From Owenia fusiformis (lineage: Eukaryota > Annelida > Polychaeta > Sabellida > Oweniidae), in NCBI GenBank assembly GCA_903813345.2, contig CAIIXF020000001.1:14961915-15025914 (forward strand): a stretch of DNA of 64,000 bases, read 5' to 3'. Positions 23,728-35,834 of the stretch are shown one piece after another. A model generated the notes under the pieces. It ran no database searches and was not told where the DNA came from. It saw nothing but the letters and a program-made list of their open reading frames with translations. The first letter of the stretch is position 1; the number at the start of each line of letters is the position of its first letter. A program made the position numbers and the translations under genes.

Positions 23728-26700
23728 ATGGCTAATGATAGTAAAAACAATGTAACATGGTGGGATGACATCATGACTAATTATAGTAAAAATAGTGATT
23801 CATGGTGGGATGGCAGAAATCCATTCAATGACGAAGATCATATATATTGGGCAGGTAAATCATAGAATATATAATATACATGTTTTGTGTCCAGTAAATG
23901 CGTTACGATGATACCTAAACAAATCAGTAATAACATAACTGATACTATGATGTTACTTTTTAACCGAGTTAATTTTCTTACTTGGTTATCTAACAGCTGA
24001 GAGAAACAGCTGATATTCATTTATATAAGTCACTATTAACAAATTAAATGACCTTTTCTTCAGTTCACATGGGAACGTTCGCCATTCTTGCAGTCATTCA
24101 CATTGCAACGTTGTTATATCATAGGAAAAATTGGTATGTAACATTTCAATCTAAGAGATTTTAATATGATACATGCACATGGTGTCACAATACCTAGAAC
24201 AATTGATCTACTGGTCTATACTTGAGCATGACCATTCAATTTCATGAATTCCAATAGAAGCTTTTATGGTTTGTTCATCATATTTTTCTGGCCATAGCTT
24301 TCCATACCTTTCAGTCTTTAAAAAATGAACAGAATAAAGTTTTTTATTAAGCCTACGCCACGAATCATACATAATTGTCGAAGTAGAAATAGTACTACGG
24401 CCAAGTGTCCAAAACACCTAGATTCAATTTGACTTTAGATTCCTGTAGGGGACCCCAAGGCATGTAAAAAAAGTTTGTGAACCTTTGCAAAGCAGGCTCA
24501 AAAGTGCTGAGTCAGCAAATTTTATCATTTTCGAGTCGGAGTTTGACAACTATTTAATATCTCATTTGAGGATAAAAACATACGTTTGGCAATATTTACT
24601 ATCGACTGATTAAGAAATTTTGAAGAGAAATTATGTACTTCTAGGGACAAATTATCCCATATCTCTACCAAATTTCAGGAATTCTTCACTCATGCCTTAT
24701 TGATATACTAACAATGTTTCATTATAATTGCAACATCCTCAAATGAGATATTAAATAGTTTCAATCATATGGTCAAACTCCGACTCGAAAATGATAAAAT
24801 TTGCTGACTCAGCACTTTTGAGCCTGCTTTGCAAGGGTTCACAAACTTTTTTTTACATGCCTTGGGGTCCCCTACAAGAATCTAAAGTCAAATTGAATCT
24901 AGGTGTTTTGGACACAAATTGTCTTGGCCGTAGTACTAAAACATATTAAGAGAGACACAATGGTTATACAGAAATTAGCGGATTGAATAAAACAACCAAA
25001 TAAATAGAGGTTATTCACTGGGAGGAATCAATATGTGTTTTATTCCGAGGGACAATATGATATTTCCCGAAGGGCCGGAGGGCAAGATGGAAATATCATA
25101 TTGTCACAAGGGATAAACCCATATTCAATCCCGACCACTACAAAAGCTTTTTATCCCATGATATTCACGACTCAAGAATTCAAATCTGATTTTTCTATGA
25201 AACATAACTTATATATTTCTTGTATAAAATATGACTTAACTTTATGACATTTAAAAATATAAAATTTTGTTGTACAACATAAACGCATTAACAACAAAAA
25301 ATTAAAAATACGCATACATGTCCATTACAGGGCATTCGCATATTGGCATATCTCTCAGATTTCTATGACGTTGACTGTCCGTGTTTTGTTTGGAAAATAT
25401 CGTTCCTCACATAAGAACATCATTATAGCACGCTTTATCGTTCCGCCTGAACGTGATAGGAAGCTTAAGCTTTGTAAGCAAACATTCCCGGGAGGGGAAT
25501 ACCATATTCGCGAGCGGGATTGGGAGGTGAATACAGAGAGAAATATTGATATCATCCCATCCGAGGAATACTCCCCATATCATCCCGACAGGTGAATAAC
25601 GACCTTATGACATGGTCAAGAACAACATCTATCTAAAATCCTCTGTTGGATGAGAGAAAGGTTTTGAAAAAATGAAAAAAATGAAATTTTTTGAATAAAT
25701 ACCTAGGTTGATATCCATATCATCCCTCTAGTCCCAATATCATCCCTGATATCATCCCTATCCCAAATATGTGATTTATCACTTCAATAAGCTGGAAAAA
25801 TCAACATACATCTGAAGGATATCGTAAGACTATCGTACGGGTATCACAAGGCTATCTGACAATGACTGTACGGCACTCGTCCTGGCCTCAGCACCATGCA
25901 TGAGTGTATATAATATACGCGTCAGAAATCTATGCAATATTTCTGAAATACTCACGATTGAGATCGAAACAAGCTGAGACTGACCCTAACGATCCACCCA
26001 CTCACCCACCAAAATGTGTTATTCTTTTATAATTTAAATTATGGTTCGTTAAACTGTTCATTCCATTTCTATTTTATAATATAGTTCTTTGTAAATATAT
26101 TTCATAACCGAACGATGACCATACGGGACACGACCGGGTAGCTACTGATGAGTTTGGTTGAGAAAATCGGCAATAATATACATTGGTAACATTTATCCCC
26201 GCGATAGAACTTTTCCGGCGCCTGTACGGCATCTTAATATCGGCAGATATTGGCCGATCATTGCCCGGCGCCCACACGATGCCTATTGTCATAATATATG
26301 CTAACTTACTACCAAAACTGTTTGTTTCAAAGTACTAGTATATGTGAGATTACCAAAATGTACAACTCTGAGTTCAAGTCAATAAAGCATGTAAATGTTT
26401 TGATATAAAGAAGATTCTTAATCTGGTCTTTACGTAATATTTAGAGTAGTTCTGATAGAACTTTATAGATCCTTATACCTATGACGCGGTATCGCCGCCA
26501 GAACCGCGCGAATAGTCGCGCGAAAAATTTATGTATTCCGGGCGAATGTTTTTTATTCCCGCAATTGATTTTAACCAATAAAAATCCTGCGTCTGCATAA
26601 GTAGTCGCCCGGAATATTGGTTACCGTCGCCCGGAGATACCCAACCAATGGGATGGCACATTAATGCTGAAAAATTCGACCGTGTCAAACCAATAAATGA

Positions 26701-29700
26701 AAGCCATCTTCACAACACGATATTCGATCCACCACGTGATATTTCCAGCCTTCAAATTAAGTACAGGGTGTCCCGAAAGTATGGGGCCCCCCCTAGGCAG
26801 ACATATTCCAGTGTCCTCATAGTATGTGTCATATATCATTTTAAAGCTTATCCAAAGTTACATTGATTTGCCAAGTATCATGGTTTAACTCCCAAATAGG
26901 AAAAAGTTACAGTTATTTCAAAAGTTAGTGTTTTGTCAAAATAAAGTTAAAATTTTCACCACATTACTAGTCAATGAGTCTCCCCCTTGGCCATGTTAAC
27001 AGCAGCAATTATTTTCAAATATAACCTTAAAAGCCCTTCCAAATAGGGGTGTGGAATTTTATAACCCTCTTAAAACCTGTTAAGGCACTTTAGAAGAGTT
27101 TCTTTAGAGTTTCTACCCTCACCGTTCTCTTTTTCCAACTCAATACCCATCCGACCCAAAAAGAATTGCTGCTGCTAAGATGGCCCGGGAGAACACATTG
27201 ACTATTGATTTGGTGTAAAATTGAACTTAATTTTGACCAAACACTAAATTTTGAAATGTCTGTAATTTTTTCACATTTGAGAGTTCAACCATGATACTTG
27301 GTGAATCAATGTAACTTTGGATAAGCTTTAAAATGATATATGACACATACTATGACGACACTGGTATATGTCTGCCTAGGGGGGGGGGGCATACTTTCGG
27401 GACACCCTGTACATGTCATTTTTCAAATATTTCAAGTCTAAATATTGCTATATGTTGTAAAAGATGATTATTAATTCATGAACCCGATAAACAAATATAT
27501 ACTGTAATTGTAAGTTTTATTGCACTAGTTATTTGGTAAATATAGGTTTAAAACAGTTAGATTTACATTTAGAAGGGAAATGTGTTGATGATGATAATGA
27601 TAGAAAATGTTCCTTATCGTTGAGAAATTAATCAATTGTTACTATCAAGCTTGAGAATATTCAACAGGAATTTATTTAGAACTCATTTTTGCTTGCCAAA
27701 TAGTACTTCAGTAATAATTATATGTACAGGCAACAGATAGAGTAGATCGCACACTTAGACAACACCCCTACCAGCCATTAGATGCACACGAATATGAAAT
27801 GATGGTTGAATTGAATATTTCGGACTTCAAGTCAAGATGGCGGCAGTAAACAAGTAAACATGGTTTTGAATGGTTTATTTAAGTCGGGCGAATTTCAGAT
27901 TTGAGAAACAATAGCGCGAATAAAGTATTTTTTCTATTGGTTCATCAAGATCGCGCGACCGTAATATTGTCACGCGACGAATAAAATATTCGCGCGATGG
28001 TTCGCGCGGTTCTGGTGGCGATACCGCGTCATAGATGCCCGGGTATTCCGGTCGATTTTGAACAAAATACTCATCGACCGGGCGCGTGAGATGATATAGA
28101 TACTAATGTTTACTTTTCTCTGCGCCATACTGCATACTTCAAATCAGAACCCTACTATGCTTGTGTAGATTATGTGCGCTTGTATGTGGATATCATTCCA
28201 GGCATCGTAAATGGTTACCTGGAGAGAAAGCATGCACCAACTTGATACATCCCGAACTTACAATTTATCCAGCCCCTCCATCCGAACAAGTGGCAAACTC
28301 ACCAAGTTATCAATGGAAAGAGTGTCTAAGGTTCAAACTGACTATGCTCGAACGACCAATGATTTTAGACATCGTCCATTGGATTGGAATGTTCATCATT
28401 ATCATTTGTATTTGGAGCAGGTCTAAGGAGTTAATCATTGGGACTTCATTCGTAGCATTATTCGACTTCATGCAATTTGTATACATGATTAAATTATACC
28501 CCGATCCTAAACCCACGAAATTCCGAATTCAACTTACATACGCGGTCATTGCTGGATTTCCAATGGGAACCATTGGAAAAATGGTGCTTGCACTATCCAT
28601 GGACGGATATATTCAGCTATATGAAGTACTTGGTGTTTATCAGTATGTATTTGAGGCAATAGCTGGGATCATCCTTATTATATCCATAATTGCCATTTTC
28701 GCGCTTTGTGACAAATCCAGTAATCATGATGATGATGCATCAGCGTGCACATGTTTCATATTAACAGGGATCATTATACTTATATTTGCATGTGCAGGGG
28801 TAGCAATGGCTGTAATGTCGTATTTATATATGAAGCAACAGAACATTCGAGTAGATGACTTGAAAACGATGTTAAACATAGATGATAACTCTGCAGTGCT
28901 CAAATCATGTCCATGCTGGACATGGGCCTTCCTTGTAATATGGATACCTCTGATGATTGCGTCGCTTGTGTTCCTTTACGTCTCATCAAAAGGTATGTTG
29001 AATACCAACTAACTTGCAATTTACATATTCATTGAAACAATAGATTCATAAATGTATTTGTAAATGAGTTGTTTCAATCATACTAGCAGGGAACTTAGTT
29101 GTAGGTTTGCAAATCCCCTGATAAAATTCACAACAATAAGATTTCATGTATGGACTATTGAAATTATATTGTTTCCTTATGCGAACTTGACCTAAGACCG
29201 GGGACCTGAGATGACCTCAATATTATGTAATGTTTAGCCAAGAAGCGTATATAACCAAATTAATTCATGACGTTTGATCTTTGATATGATTTTGATAGAT
29301 ATAATAAAAATATAACTGATTAACACCCAAATCTCACAGTTTGAAGTAGCAGTACCAAGGCGTTGACAAGTAATAGTAAGAGTAAGTAAGTTGCCCATAA
29401 GTGTAAATTGCAATGAATTTTATTCCAGACTATGGATTCTACTTTATCCCTGATTACATAACGCTTCATGGGTTTTACCTTAGTACAGTAATCCTTGCGT
29501 ATCACTTGGATACATTCGATGGAACAACAATGCCACTTATTACAAATGGCTACATGTTATTCCCTCTCATCATGTGCTTGGTGCTCACCGTCATATACCA
29601 CTTGGTTGATGTACATGGGATGACGAGACAAATGACTGATGTACATGGGATGACGAGACAAATGAAAAAGGAAGGATACGAACTTTTCAGAGTCACTGGG

Positions 29701-30592
29701 CAAACAAGGAGAGATATAGAGCATCTGTTTAAAAGCACATGGGATCCACAAGAAGCCGGATCTGGGCAAGATACGGGGGGTTTGAAATACTCTCGATATG
29801 TCATTACTGATATTGCAAAGTTACATAATCCTACATTGTATAGACGATATGTTGCAGGAAAGGATACATTAAAAAGAAAAAACAAAGACAAACCTCCTCT
29901 TAAACTTGAGCAACAACGACAAAACAGAGAGATATTGCCTGTAAACACGAGTACAGTTGGTTGCACCCATCTAGACTCCATTAGAGACAATGACAACAAT
30001 GAATACTTTTTGTTCCATGGTACTGGCGATGCCACCAGTGTTGACGGAATTTGTAAAAAAGGATTCCTTTTGAGCAGAGCAAGTAAGCATTCTCTCTTTG
30101 GGAAGGCTGTATATCTGGCAGAACGTTCAGTCAAGTCAGATCAGTACTGTGGTAAGTCTACATTCATTAGCCTATGCATAACCATACATAACAGTATTAC
30201 ATGTATATTACCATTTGAAACGACGTTATAAAACAGGTGAGGTGAAATAAAAATATTGAATCACATTTTCGTTTTCCAAAATTACAATATCGAATTAAAC
30301 TATTTTTCCACATTTAATTTTAGATGGAAAAAGCTACGAGAATCTTCATATGTTTGTTGTTCGTACATGTTTAGGACGCTCCTTTCTGAATGATGACTTT
30401 AACAAGTATACTGATCTTCCATGCACAAAAAGGGGATGTATGGTTGAAAACTGTAGAAATCATCCTGAAAAGTTTGACACTATCGTATCTGACCTTGGAG
30501 CCAGAATGAGATTTCGAGAGTTTTTGATATTTGACGAGACACATTGTTTTCCCGAATTTCTGATTGTATATGACAGAGTTGCAGACAGCTAG
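23728..30592 (+). CDS. Polytopic membrane protein with C-terminal PARP-type ADP-ribosyltransferase domain
   Basis: Five exons join in frame: 23728-23854, 24064-24133, 28202-28992, 29429-30151 and 30324-30592, giving 659 residues. The N-terminus (about 42 residues, WWDD...WWDG repeats, N-glycosylation sites) is followed by hydrophobic segments at about 43-62, 119-137, 143-162, 175-197, 211-234, 248-272, 304-326, 343-360 and 370-391. The C-terminal third is a PARP catalytic domain: FHGTG (His526), GKAVYLAERS (Tyr558), FREFLIF and FPEFLIVYD, where Leu650 takes the place of the catalytic Glu, as in mono-ADP-ribosylating PARPs (H-Y-L type). That activity is inferred. All four introns have GT-AG ends and matching phases, but introns 1-2 and the link of the membrane and PARP parts rest on splice signals alone. 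Two shorter genes (28.2-29.0 kb and 29.4-30.6 kb) are the alternative. It lies inside the large intron of the opposite-strand ADAMTS-like gene. Confidence 0.65.
24395..24933. mobile_element. TIR element with CTACGGCCAAG ends
   Basis: CTACGGCCAAG ... CTTGGCCGTAG, flanked by TA at 24393-24394 and 24934-24935. The arms stay complementary for about 200 bases (for example AGGGGACCCCAAGGCATG on both sides), so the 539-bp element folds into a long hairpin. It lies in intron 2 of the membrane-PARP gene. Confidence 0.85.
25007..25607. repeat. Palindrome-rich repeat, possible degenerate TIR element
   Basis: Weak inverted ends (GTTATTCACTGGGAGG against GTTATTCACCTGTCGGG) bound a region with an inner hairpin at about 25051-25109 (GACAATATGATATTTCC and its complement around GGCCGGAGGGC). 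CATCCC-type phrases repeat up to 25750. No gene seen. Confidence 0.4.
26479..28034. mobile_element. GC-rich TIR element carrying a nested MITE
   Basis: CTATGACGCGGTATCGCCGC continues to CAGAACCGCGCGAA and is repeated in reverse complement at 28000-28034 with one mismatch in about 34 bases. Beyond that, both arms stay rich in CGCGCGA words. The target duplication is unclear. A mariner MITE (26764-27409) is inserted inside. The element ends 167 bases before exon 3 of the membrane-PARP gene. Confidence 0.75.
26764..27409. mobile_element. Mariner-type MITE, CAGGGTGTCCCG family, copy 3
   Basis: CAGGGTGTCCCGAAAGTATG and its reverse complement, flanked by TA; 646 bp and nearly colinear with the copy at 15188-15831, in opposite orientation as judged from the CATGTTAACAGCAG block. 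Confidence 0.85.
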
Positions 30593-31870
30593 CCTTCTTG
30601 TATTAGTAATGACTATTGTTTGCAGAAGCGATGAACTTTATCACCTCCCCATGGACCACGCATGTTGAGAAGGATTACAGATTATAAGTGTGAAATTATT
30701 TTATTTATGTTTCAGTTAATTTCAATATCTCTTTTGTTTCAATTCATTTATATTCATTCATAGAATCGGACAGTTTATATCTGAATCAGCAACGCAAGTT
30801 GTCATTCAGTGCATAATGTGGAAACTTAGTACTGGAATATTCTTGGTGTGAAATTATTTCATTTAGATTAGGCCTAGTTAGGAAAATGATGGGTAAGTGA
30901 GTGTTGATTTAAATTAAGAGTCAAGTTCAATAAGATCGCGGCCGGCTGTTGAAAAACAGTATCTTATTCGTTCGAACCCCATACGAGTCTTTGATTCTGT
31001 AAATATTCATTTGTAGATACAACATTTTGTACATTATGTTCTATATATTTGGAGTTATATTATAAAACTTTATAAACTCAAACTCATTTGCTTTTGCTTT
31101 GGGCAAAGTGGTCATTCTGAAATAAGGTTAATTTTGTTTCCAGTGGATTTTCGAAAGTCCAAATAAAATCCCATGATATTCCGGCCCTAGCCACACTACC
31201 ACATACTTGTTGTTAATAGTGGGGCTAAGTTCATTTCAGTGTATTTACCAACATTAATATGTTATTTTATAATTAAGTCAGCTTATGTAATAATTTGTTC
31301 ATGAAATGTTTTGTTTTATTGATAACAGTAGAACTACTCAATTGTCTGATAGAACTTAAAACAGACTAAAATTGAGTAATATTCATGTCAACAATAGAGG
31401 TATTAAGACAGCCGATGTGGCAAAAAAAATTTTTTAAAAGAAAGGTCACAAACAAAGAGATATTTTAACTGTGTTGAAGAATTGAAACGCTTAAAAATGG
31501 CTTGTTTTCTAAAATTGCCTAGAATAGCGTTAACATGTAGTGCAACAAATCCATCGTTGTTTGCAATAGGCATTCATTTTAATTTACACTATGAGTGGTC
31601 AGAGCAGATGTATGCTGAATATACCAAGTATAAAAGGAACTTACTTGATTGTTACAGAGTGCTGCCTCGTAGTAGCTCCCAGGACATTTTGTGTTCTTTG
31701 GCCTTAAAGATAAAACAAGCAAAATTAAAAATACTTCGTCAAACAATATCCAAAAATATAGTGCTTTAGTCCCTGATCTGGACGCTCTGAAAAAAGTTTT
31801 GTTGTCCGGTACTTTCCCACATAAAATGATTGTACCGTTTGAAAGAATAGACTTCCCTCTTTAAGAAAAC
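30593..31870. other. Region without a supported gene
   Basis: Downstream of the membrane-PARP stop. An open frame of 95 codons at 31482-31769 (+) has no family I recognise, no splice context and a possible frameshift continuation; I do not call it. A GTTCGAACC phrase at 30971 looks like a tRNA B box but no cloverleaf forms around it. Confidence 0.4.
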
Positions 31871-32811
31871 ACCTCTTCTATTGATGTAAACAGAGGCAAA
31901 AGGCACCAAAACGGGGTTAGACAAGGTAGCATTCTGAAGTCTCACTTTCTTGTCATCACGATTCCAGGTAAACCATCAGACGGATTTACTTCAAATTTTC
32001 ACACATGTTACATGGTAAGAAGTTCTAGAGCTGATTAACTTTGCGGCGGCCATTTTGCATTCTGGCAGCCATCTTGGAATTTTTTTCAGATAAATATTGT
32101 CATCGCGATTCCACAAAAACCACATAACAGATGTACTTCAAATGTTCACACATGTTACATGATAAAAAGTCCTAGACCTCATTATTTTTTCGGTGGCCAT
32201 CTTGCATTCTGGCAGCCATCTTGGAAGTTTTAAGATAAATCTTGTCATCACGATTTCAGGAAATCCAAACGGATTTACTTCAAATTTCCACACATGTTAC
32301 ATGGTAAGAAAATATAGAGGTGAATAACTTTTTGGCAGCCATCTTGCATTCTGGTGGCCATCTTGGAAATTTTGGGATAAATCTTGTCATCGTGATTCCA
32401 GGAAAACAACCTAACAGATTAACTTCAAATTTACACACATGTTACAAGGTATGAAGTTCTAGAGCTGATTAACTTTTCAGTGGCCATCTTGCATTCTGAC
32501 GGCCATTTTGGAAGGTTTATAGATAAATCTTGTAATCACGATTCCAGAAAAACCACTTCACAGTTTTACTTCGAATTTTCACACATGTTACATGGTATGA
32601 AGTTCTAGAGCTGACTAACTTTTCGGTGGCCATGTTGCATGCCGTCGGCCATCTTGGAAGTTTTTAGATAAATCTTGTCATCACGATTCCAAGAAAACCA
32701 CGTAAGAGTTTTACTTCAAATTTTCACACATGTTACATGGTTGTAAGAAGTTATAGAGCTGATTAACTTTCCGATAGCCATCTTGCATTCTGGCGGCCAT
32801 CTTGGAAGTTT

Positions 32812-33309
32812 GTAGATAAATATAAAATACAGTCAAAGCATTTACCACCAACAGAGGATGCTCTCATTCTCCATATAAATAGAGCCAACTATCAGGCCTA
32901 TATTTGGCGAAACGCAGGCAAATCAATGATTGATTATCAATCCCCCACATTACATGGTTGGACATTCAAAGGGAATAAACTACAAATTAAGTGGATGGAA
33001 AACGGTCCTGCCCCACAAGAAATAATGGAGCTTGTTGCTTGTAGTTGTAAAGGAGCGTGTGACTCAATGAGATGTAGTTGTAAGAAACAGGATCTCATTT
33101 GTGGAAGTTCATGTAAGTGCCGCAAAGGTGTGTCTGAGAACTGTCCAACCCATCAGCACGATGATGTTGATGAGAGCGACAATGAATATGAACCAGTTGA
33201 TGACACCATTACACCAAACGTTGAAGATCAGGAAGAAAATGAATTACCTGAAAATCTCTTACCTGACAACTGGATGAACCAACTTGTCAAAGTTGATGCC
33301 ATAATATGA
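32812..33309 (+). pseudogene. C-terminal fragment of a CXC (tesmin-like) Cys-rich protein
   Basis: An open frame without its N-terminus: KHLPPTEDALILHINRANYQ, YIWRNAG, then a cysteine cluster CSCKGACDSMRCSCKK, LICGSSCKCRKG and ENC, followed by an acidic tail ending at TGA 33307-33309. The cysteine spacing resembles the CXC/TCR zinc-binding repeats of tesmin-like proteins. I recall similar ANYQAYIWRNA-CXC ORFs occurring in multiple copies in marine invertebrate genomes, which would suit mobile or retro-copied sequence, but this is from memory. The first in-frame ATG is 32926; the frame is open from the end of the minisatellite arm. Function unknown. Confidence 0.55.
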
Positions 33310-33329
33310 ATTATCTCACCCTGTATATA

Positions 33330-33807
33330 CACTGGTGATCCGCTCGATTACAGGTACGATTTGTCCTTATTCCTTATTTCATGCGTTGTAGGCAGAATCC
33401 TCTCGACGTTTTTTCTCACAAACGTGAATCAGTATCATATGTCTTAGAAAATGTACATGTTTGCGAAAAATAGCTCAGAAGACGACAGAATCGTCGATTT
33501 AATTCCTAACTTAAGTTACATAAAGGTTTGGGTTAAAAGTGCAGATCTGAACTGTTTTTTCGAATTACCGTTTATGTAACTTAAGTGAGGAATTAAATGT
33601 ACGATTATGTTGTCTTCTGAACTATTTGTTTGCAAATATGCACATTTTCTTAAACATATGATACTGATACATGTTTGTGAGAAAAAATGTTGTGGGAATT
33701 CTGCCTACAAAGTGTGAAAGGAAAAAGGAAAAATCATACCTTCGATGTTCCCACATTTTGTTTCCGAAACAAACCATTTAGGTAACCAGCATAATCGAGT
33801 GGATCAC
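33330..33807. mobile_element. Fold-back element, CACTGGTGATCC family, partial copy
   Basis: CACTGGTGATCCGCTCGATTAC at the left matches the family start (first 12 bases exact); the right end stops at GTGGATCAC. The central hairpin TTATGTAACTTAAGTGAGG is present. Compare 57372-57894. Confidence 0.6.
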
Positions 33808-33810
33808 TAT

Positions 33811-35230
33811 AATATACTTTAGTAGTCTTTAATAATGTTAGGGAGGATGAGTTGTAAGGCATAATATGTCATGTTAGATCATGATCTATACTATTTTTAT
33901 TACAATTTACCAGTTACACTTTCTCCATGCTAGGTTCTGTTATAACTTTTGTTCCGTTTCCTATGGCATCCGTGCTTTATACATTTACATTCACAATGGT
34001 CCCTTCCTGGTATATTTTTTTAGGTTTTATGACTGTTAAATTATATAGTCTAGTTAACACCACTTTATAAACAGGTTTATTATTACTGGTGTAACTAACA
34101 CAACGAAAAAAATATAATTAATTTATTTGATTTTATATAACATGAAATTATTTTTTCTTTTTGATAAAACATTGCTTATTAGAAATATATTTAGTTGAAA
34201 ACTTAGAGTAAACAATCAGTTCTTCTATCACAGTTTATTTTGGTTCAGTAGATTTTTCTATACATTATTTTTATGTCACCACCACTAGTGATTGGGTGAC
34301 ATATTGTAATAGCTTCGAACGTTTATCTTGACACTGTTCAGTAGTTAATGTGTACTGTATACTTAACAAGGTGTGGTGACATTTTGCATTTTTCTGCATC
34401 GTCACTACTATTGAAAGCTTATGTTGATATTGTAGCAGTGTTTTTTAAGTTCTTTTTGTTGGTACAATTAGTTTCCAAACCCTTACTTATATCGATCTGA
34501 CACACAGTTTTAGTGCAGGTTTAAGTGATTTTTGTTGATTATTAAACGCAAAGAGCACATGTGTCTCAAACTCGCAACATTTTGGATACAGAGCCCATTC
34601 ACATAGTTTGACATGCTGGTGCTCTCAACCAGCTCGTTAGTTAATATCTGACTAAGAGACAGCTTGCTTTCCCGATGAAGAAACGTTGTCTGCAGCTTTT
34701 ATGAGTACTAGTATCTACAACTATTTTTGATCTGTTTATTCCCATATTAGATTATTGTCTTGGGATATTCAGGTTTGATTTTTGTTTGCCAGTTTTACAC
34801 TTTACAGTTTGCTTTTCCCACTAGGTTGCTTTACACTTTTTCCTTTCTCATTTGTCATTTTTGTTTATATTTAGTAAGGATATGATACGCAGGTCTCTCC
34901 TTCTGTGTGATCACCTGTCCAGAAGATAATTCAACTGCATGAAGAACATTTCATTGACATGATGCACAGTGAAAGGTTTTCCACACATTTACATTTTCGT
35001 TTAAAAGAGCTTTAATTCCGTTATATACTCAGATCAAGGCCAATTTAGCATACATTTCGCTCTCAAAAACCACTGTACAATAATGGATTTCAAAGAAATG
35101 TTTGACGTTTTTAATAATCTTTTTCTTTTTGATGAAATGTAGTTATTTATTCTTAAAATCAATCGATGTCATACACAAAATGCATTTAAGTGGTATAAAG
35201 TACAGAAGCAGAGTAAAAATATGTATTTTA
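33811..35230. other. AT-rich region, no gene seen
   Basis: Contains a TATGTCACCACCACTAG phrase at 34272-34288 that recurs, as GTCACCACCA(A/G)AAGTG, in Staufen introns at about 62180 and 63821, indicating a dispersed repeat. No coding signal or RNA gene recognised. Confidence 0.5.
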
Positions 35231-35834
35231 GAATATCACCATGTGTTACCCCATTGTAGCGCCTCTTGCCCATGTTTCTATCAATATAAAACATGATAGC
35301 ATACACCAAATATGCATTTATGTCAAATTATGTGGTTTAAAATACAGAAAAATAGATAACATTCTCCTTAGAATACCACCTTGTGTAACCCCACTTTACT
35401 GCCTTTTGCCCCTGTTTATATCAATATAAAAGGTAGCATGTAACCTTCCTTGTAACATGTGTAAAAGTTTCAAAAAAATCAGTAAAGTGGTTTTCCTGGA
35501 ATCACAATGACAAGATTTATCCAAAAAACTTCAAAGATGGCCGCCAGAATGCAAGATGGCCTACGAAAGGTTAATTAGCTCTAGAACTTCTTACCATGTA
35601 ATATGTATGAAAATTTGAAGTAAATCCGTTTGGTTTTCCTGAAATCGTGATGACAAGATTTATCTTTAAACTTCCAAGATGGCTGCCAGAATGCAAGATG
35701 GCCACCGAAAAAATAATGAGGTCTACAACTTTTTACTATGTTACATGTGTGAACATTTGAAGTACATCTGTTATGTGGTTTTTGTGGAATCGCGATGACA
35801 TCTAAAAAGTAATATACAAGTATTGTTAACTCAC

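Larger units (their letters stand above)
31875..35810. mobile_element. Inverted minisatellite arms flanking a CXC-domain ORF
   Basis: About six tandem units of roughly 145 bp (31945-32825) share CTTGTCATCACGATTCC, CACACATGTTACATGG and GCATTCTGGCGGCCATCTTGG. Inverted units recur at 35440-35800. A flanking phrase (AAACAGAGGCAAAAGGCA at 31888) is also found inverted near 35405 and again near 35260. Between the arms lie the CXC ORF (32812-33309), a fold-back element copy (33330-33807) and AT-rich sequence. I infer a large TIR-type or fold-back element, possibly built by more than one insertion. Confidence 0.5.

Noticed and set aside
29550-30134. 194-codon open frame on the minus strand
   Set aside because: Exact antisense shadow of the PARP exon; no domain resemblance.
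30930-30995. tRNA or tRNA-derived SINE suggested by GTTCGAACC
   Set aside because: No A box at the right spacing and no acceptor stem; a B-box-like word alone is not enough.
31482-31769. 95-codon open frame (+)
   Set aside because: No recognisable family, no good splice context; could be part of a decayed element. Left uncalled.
33312-33325. CACCCTGTATA as the right end of another MITE
   Set aside because: No matching left end with the same inner sequence found nearby.
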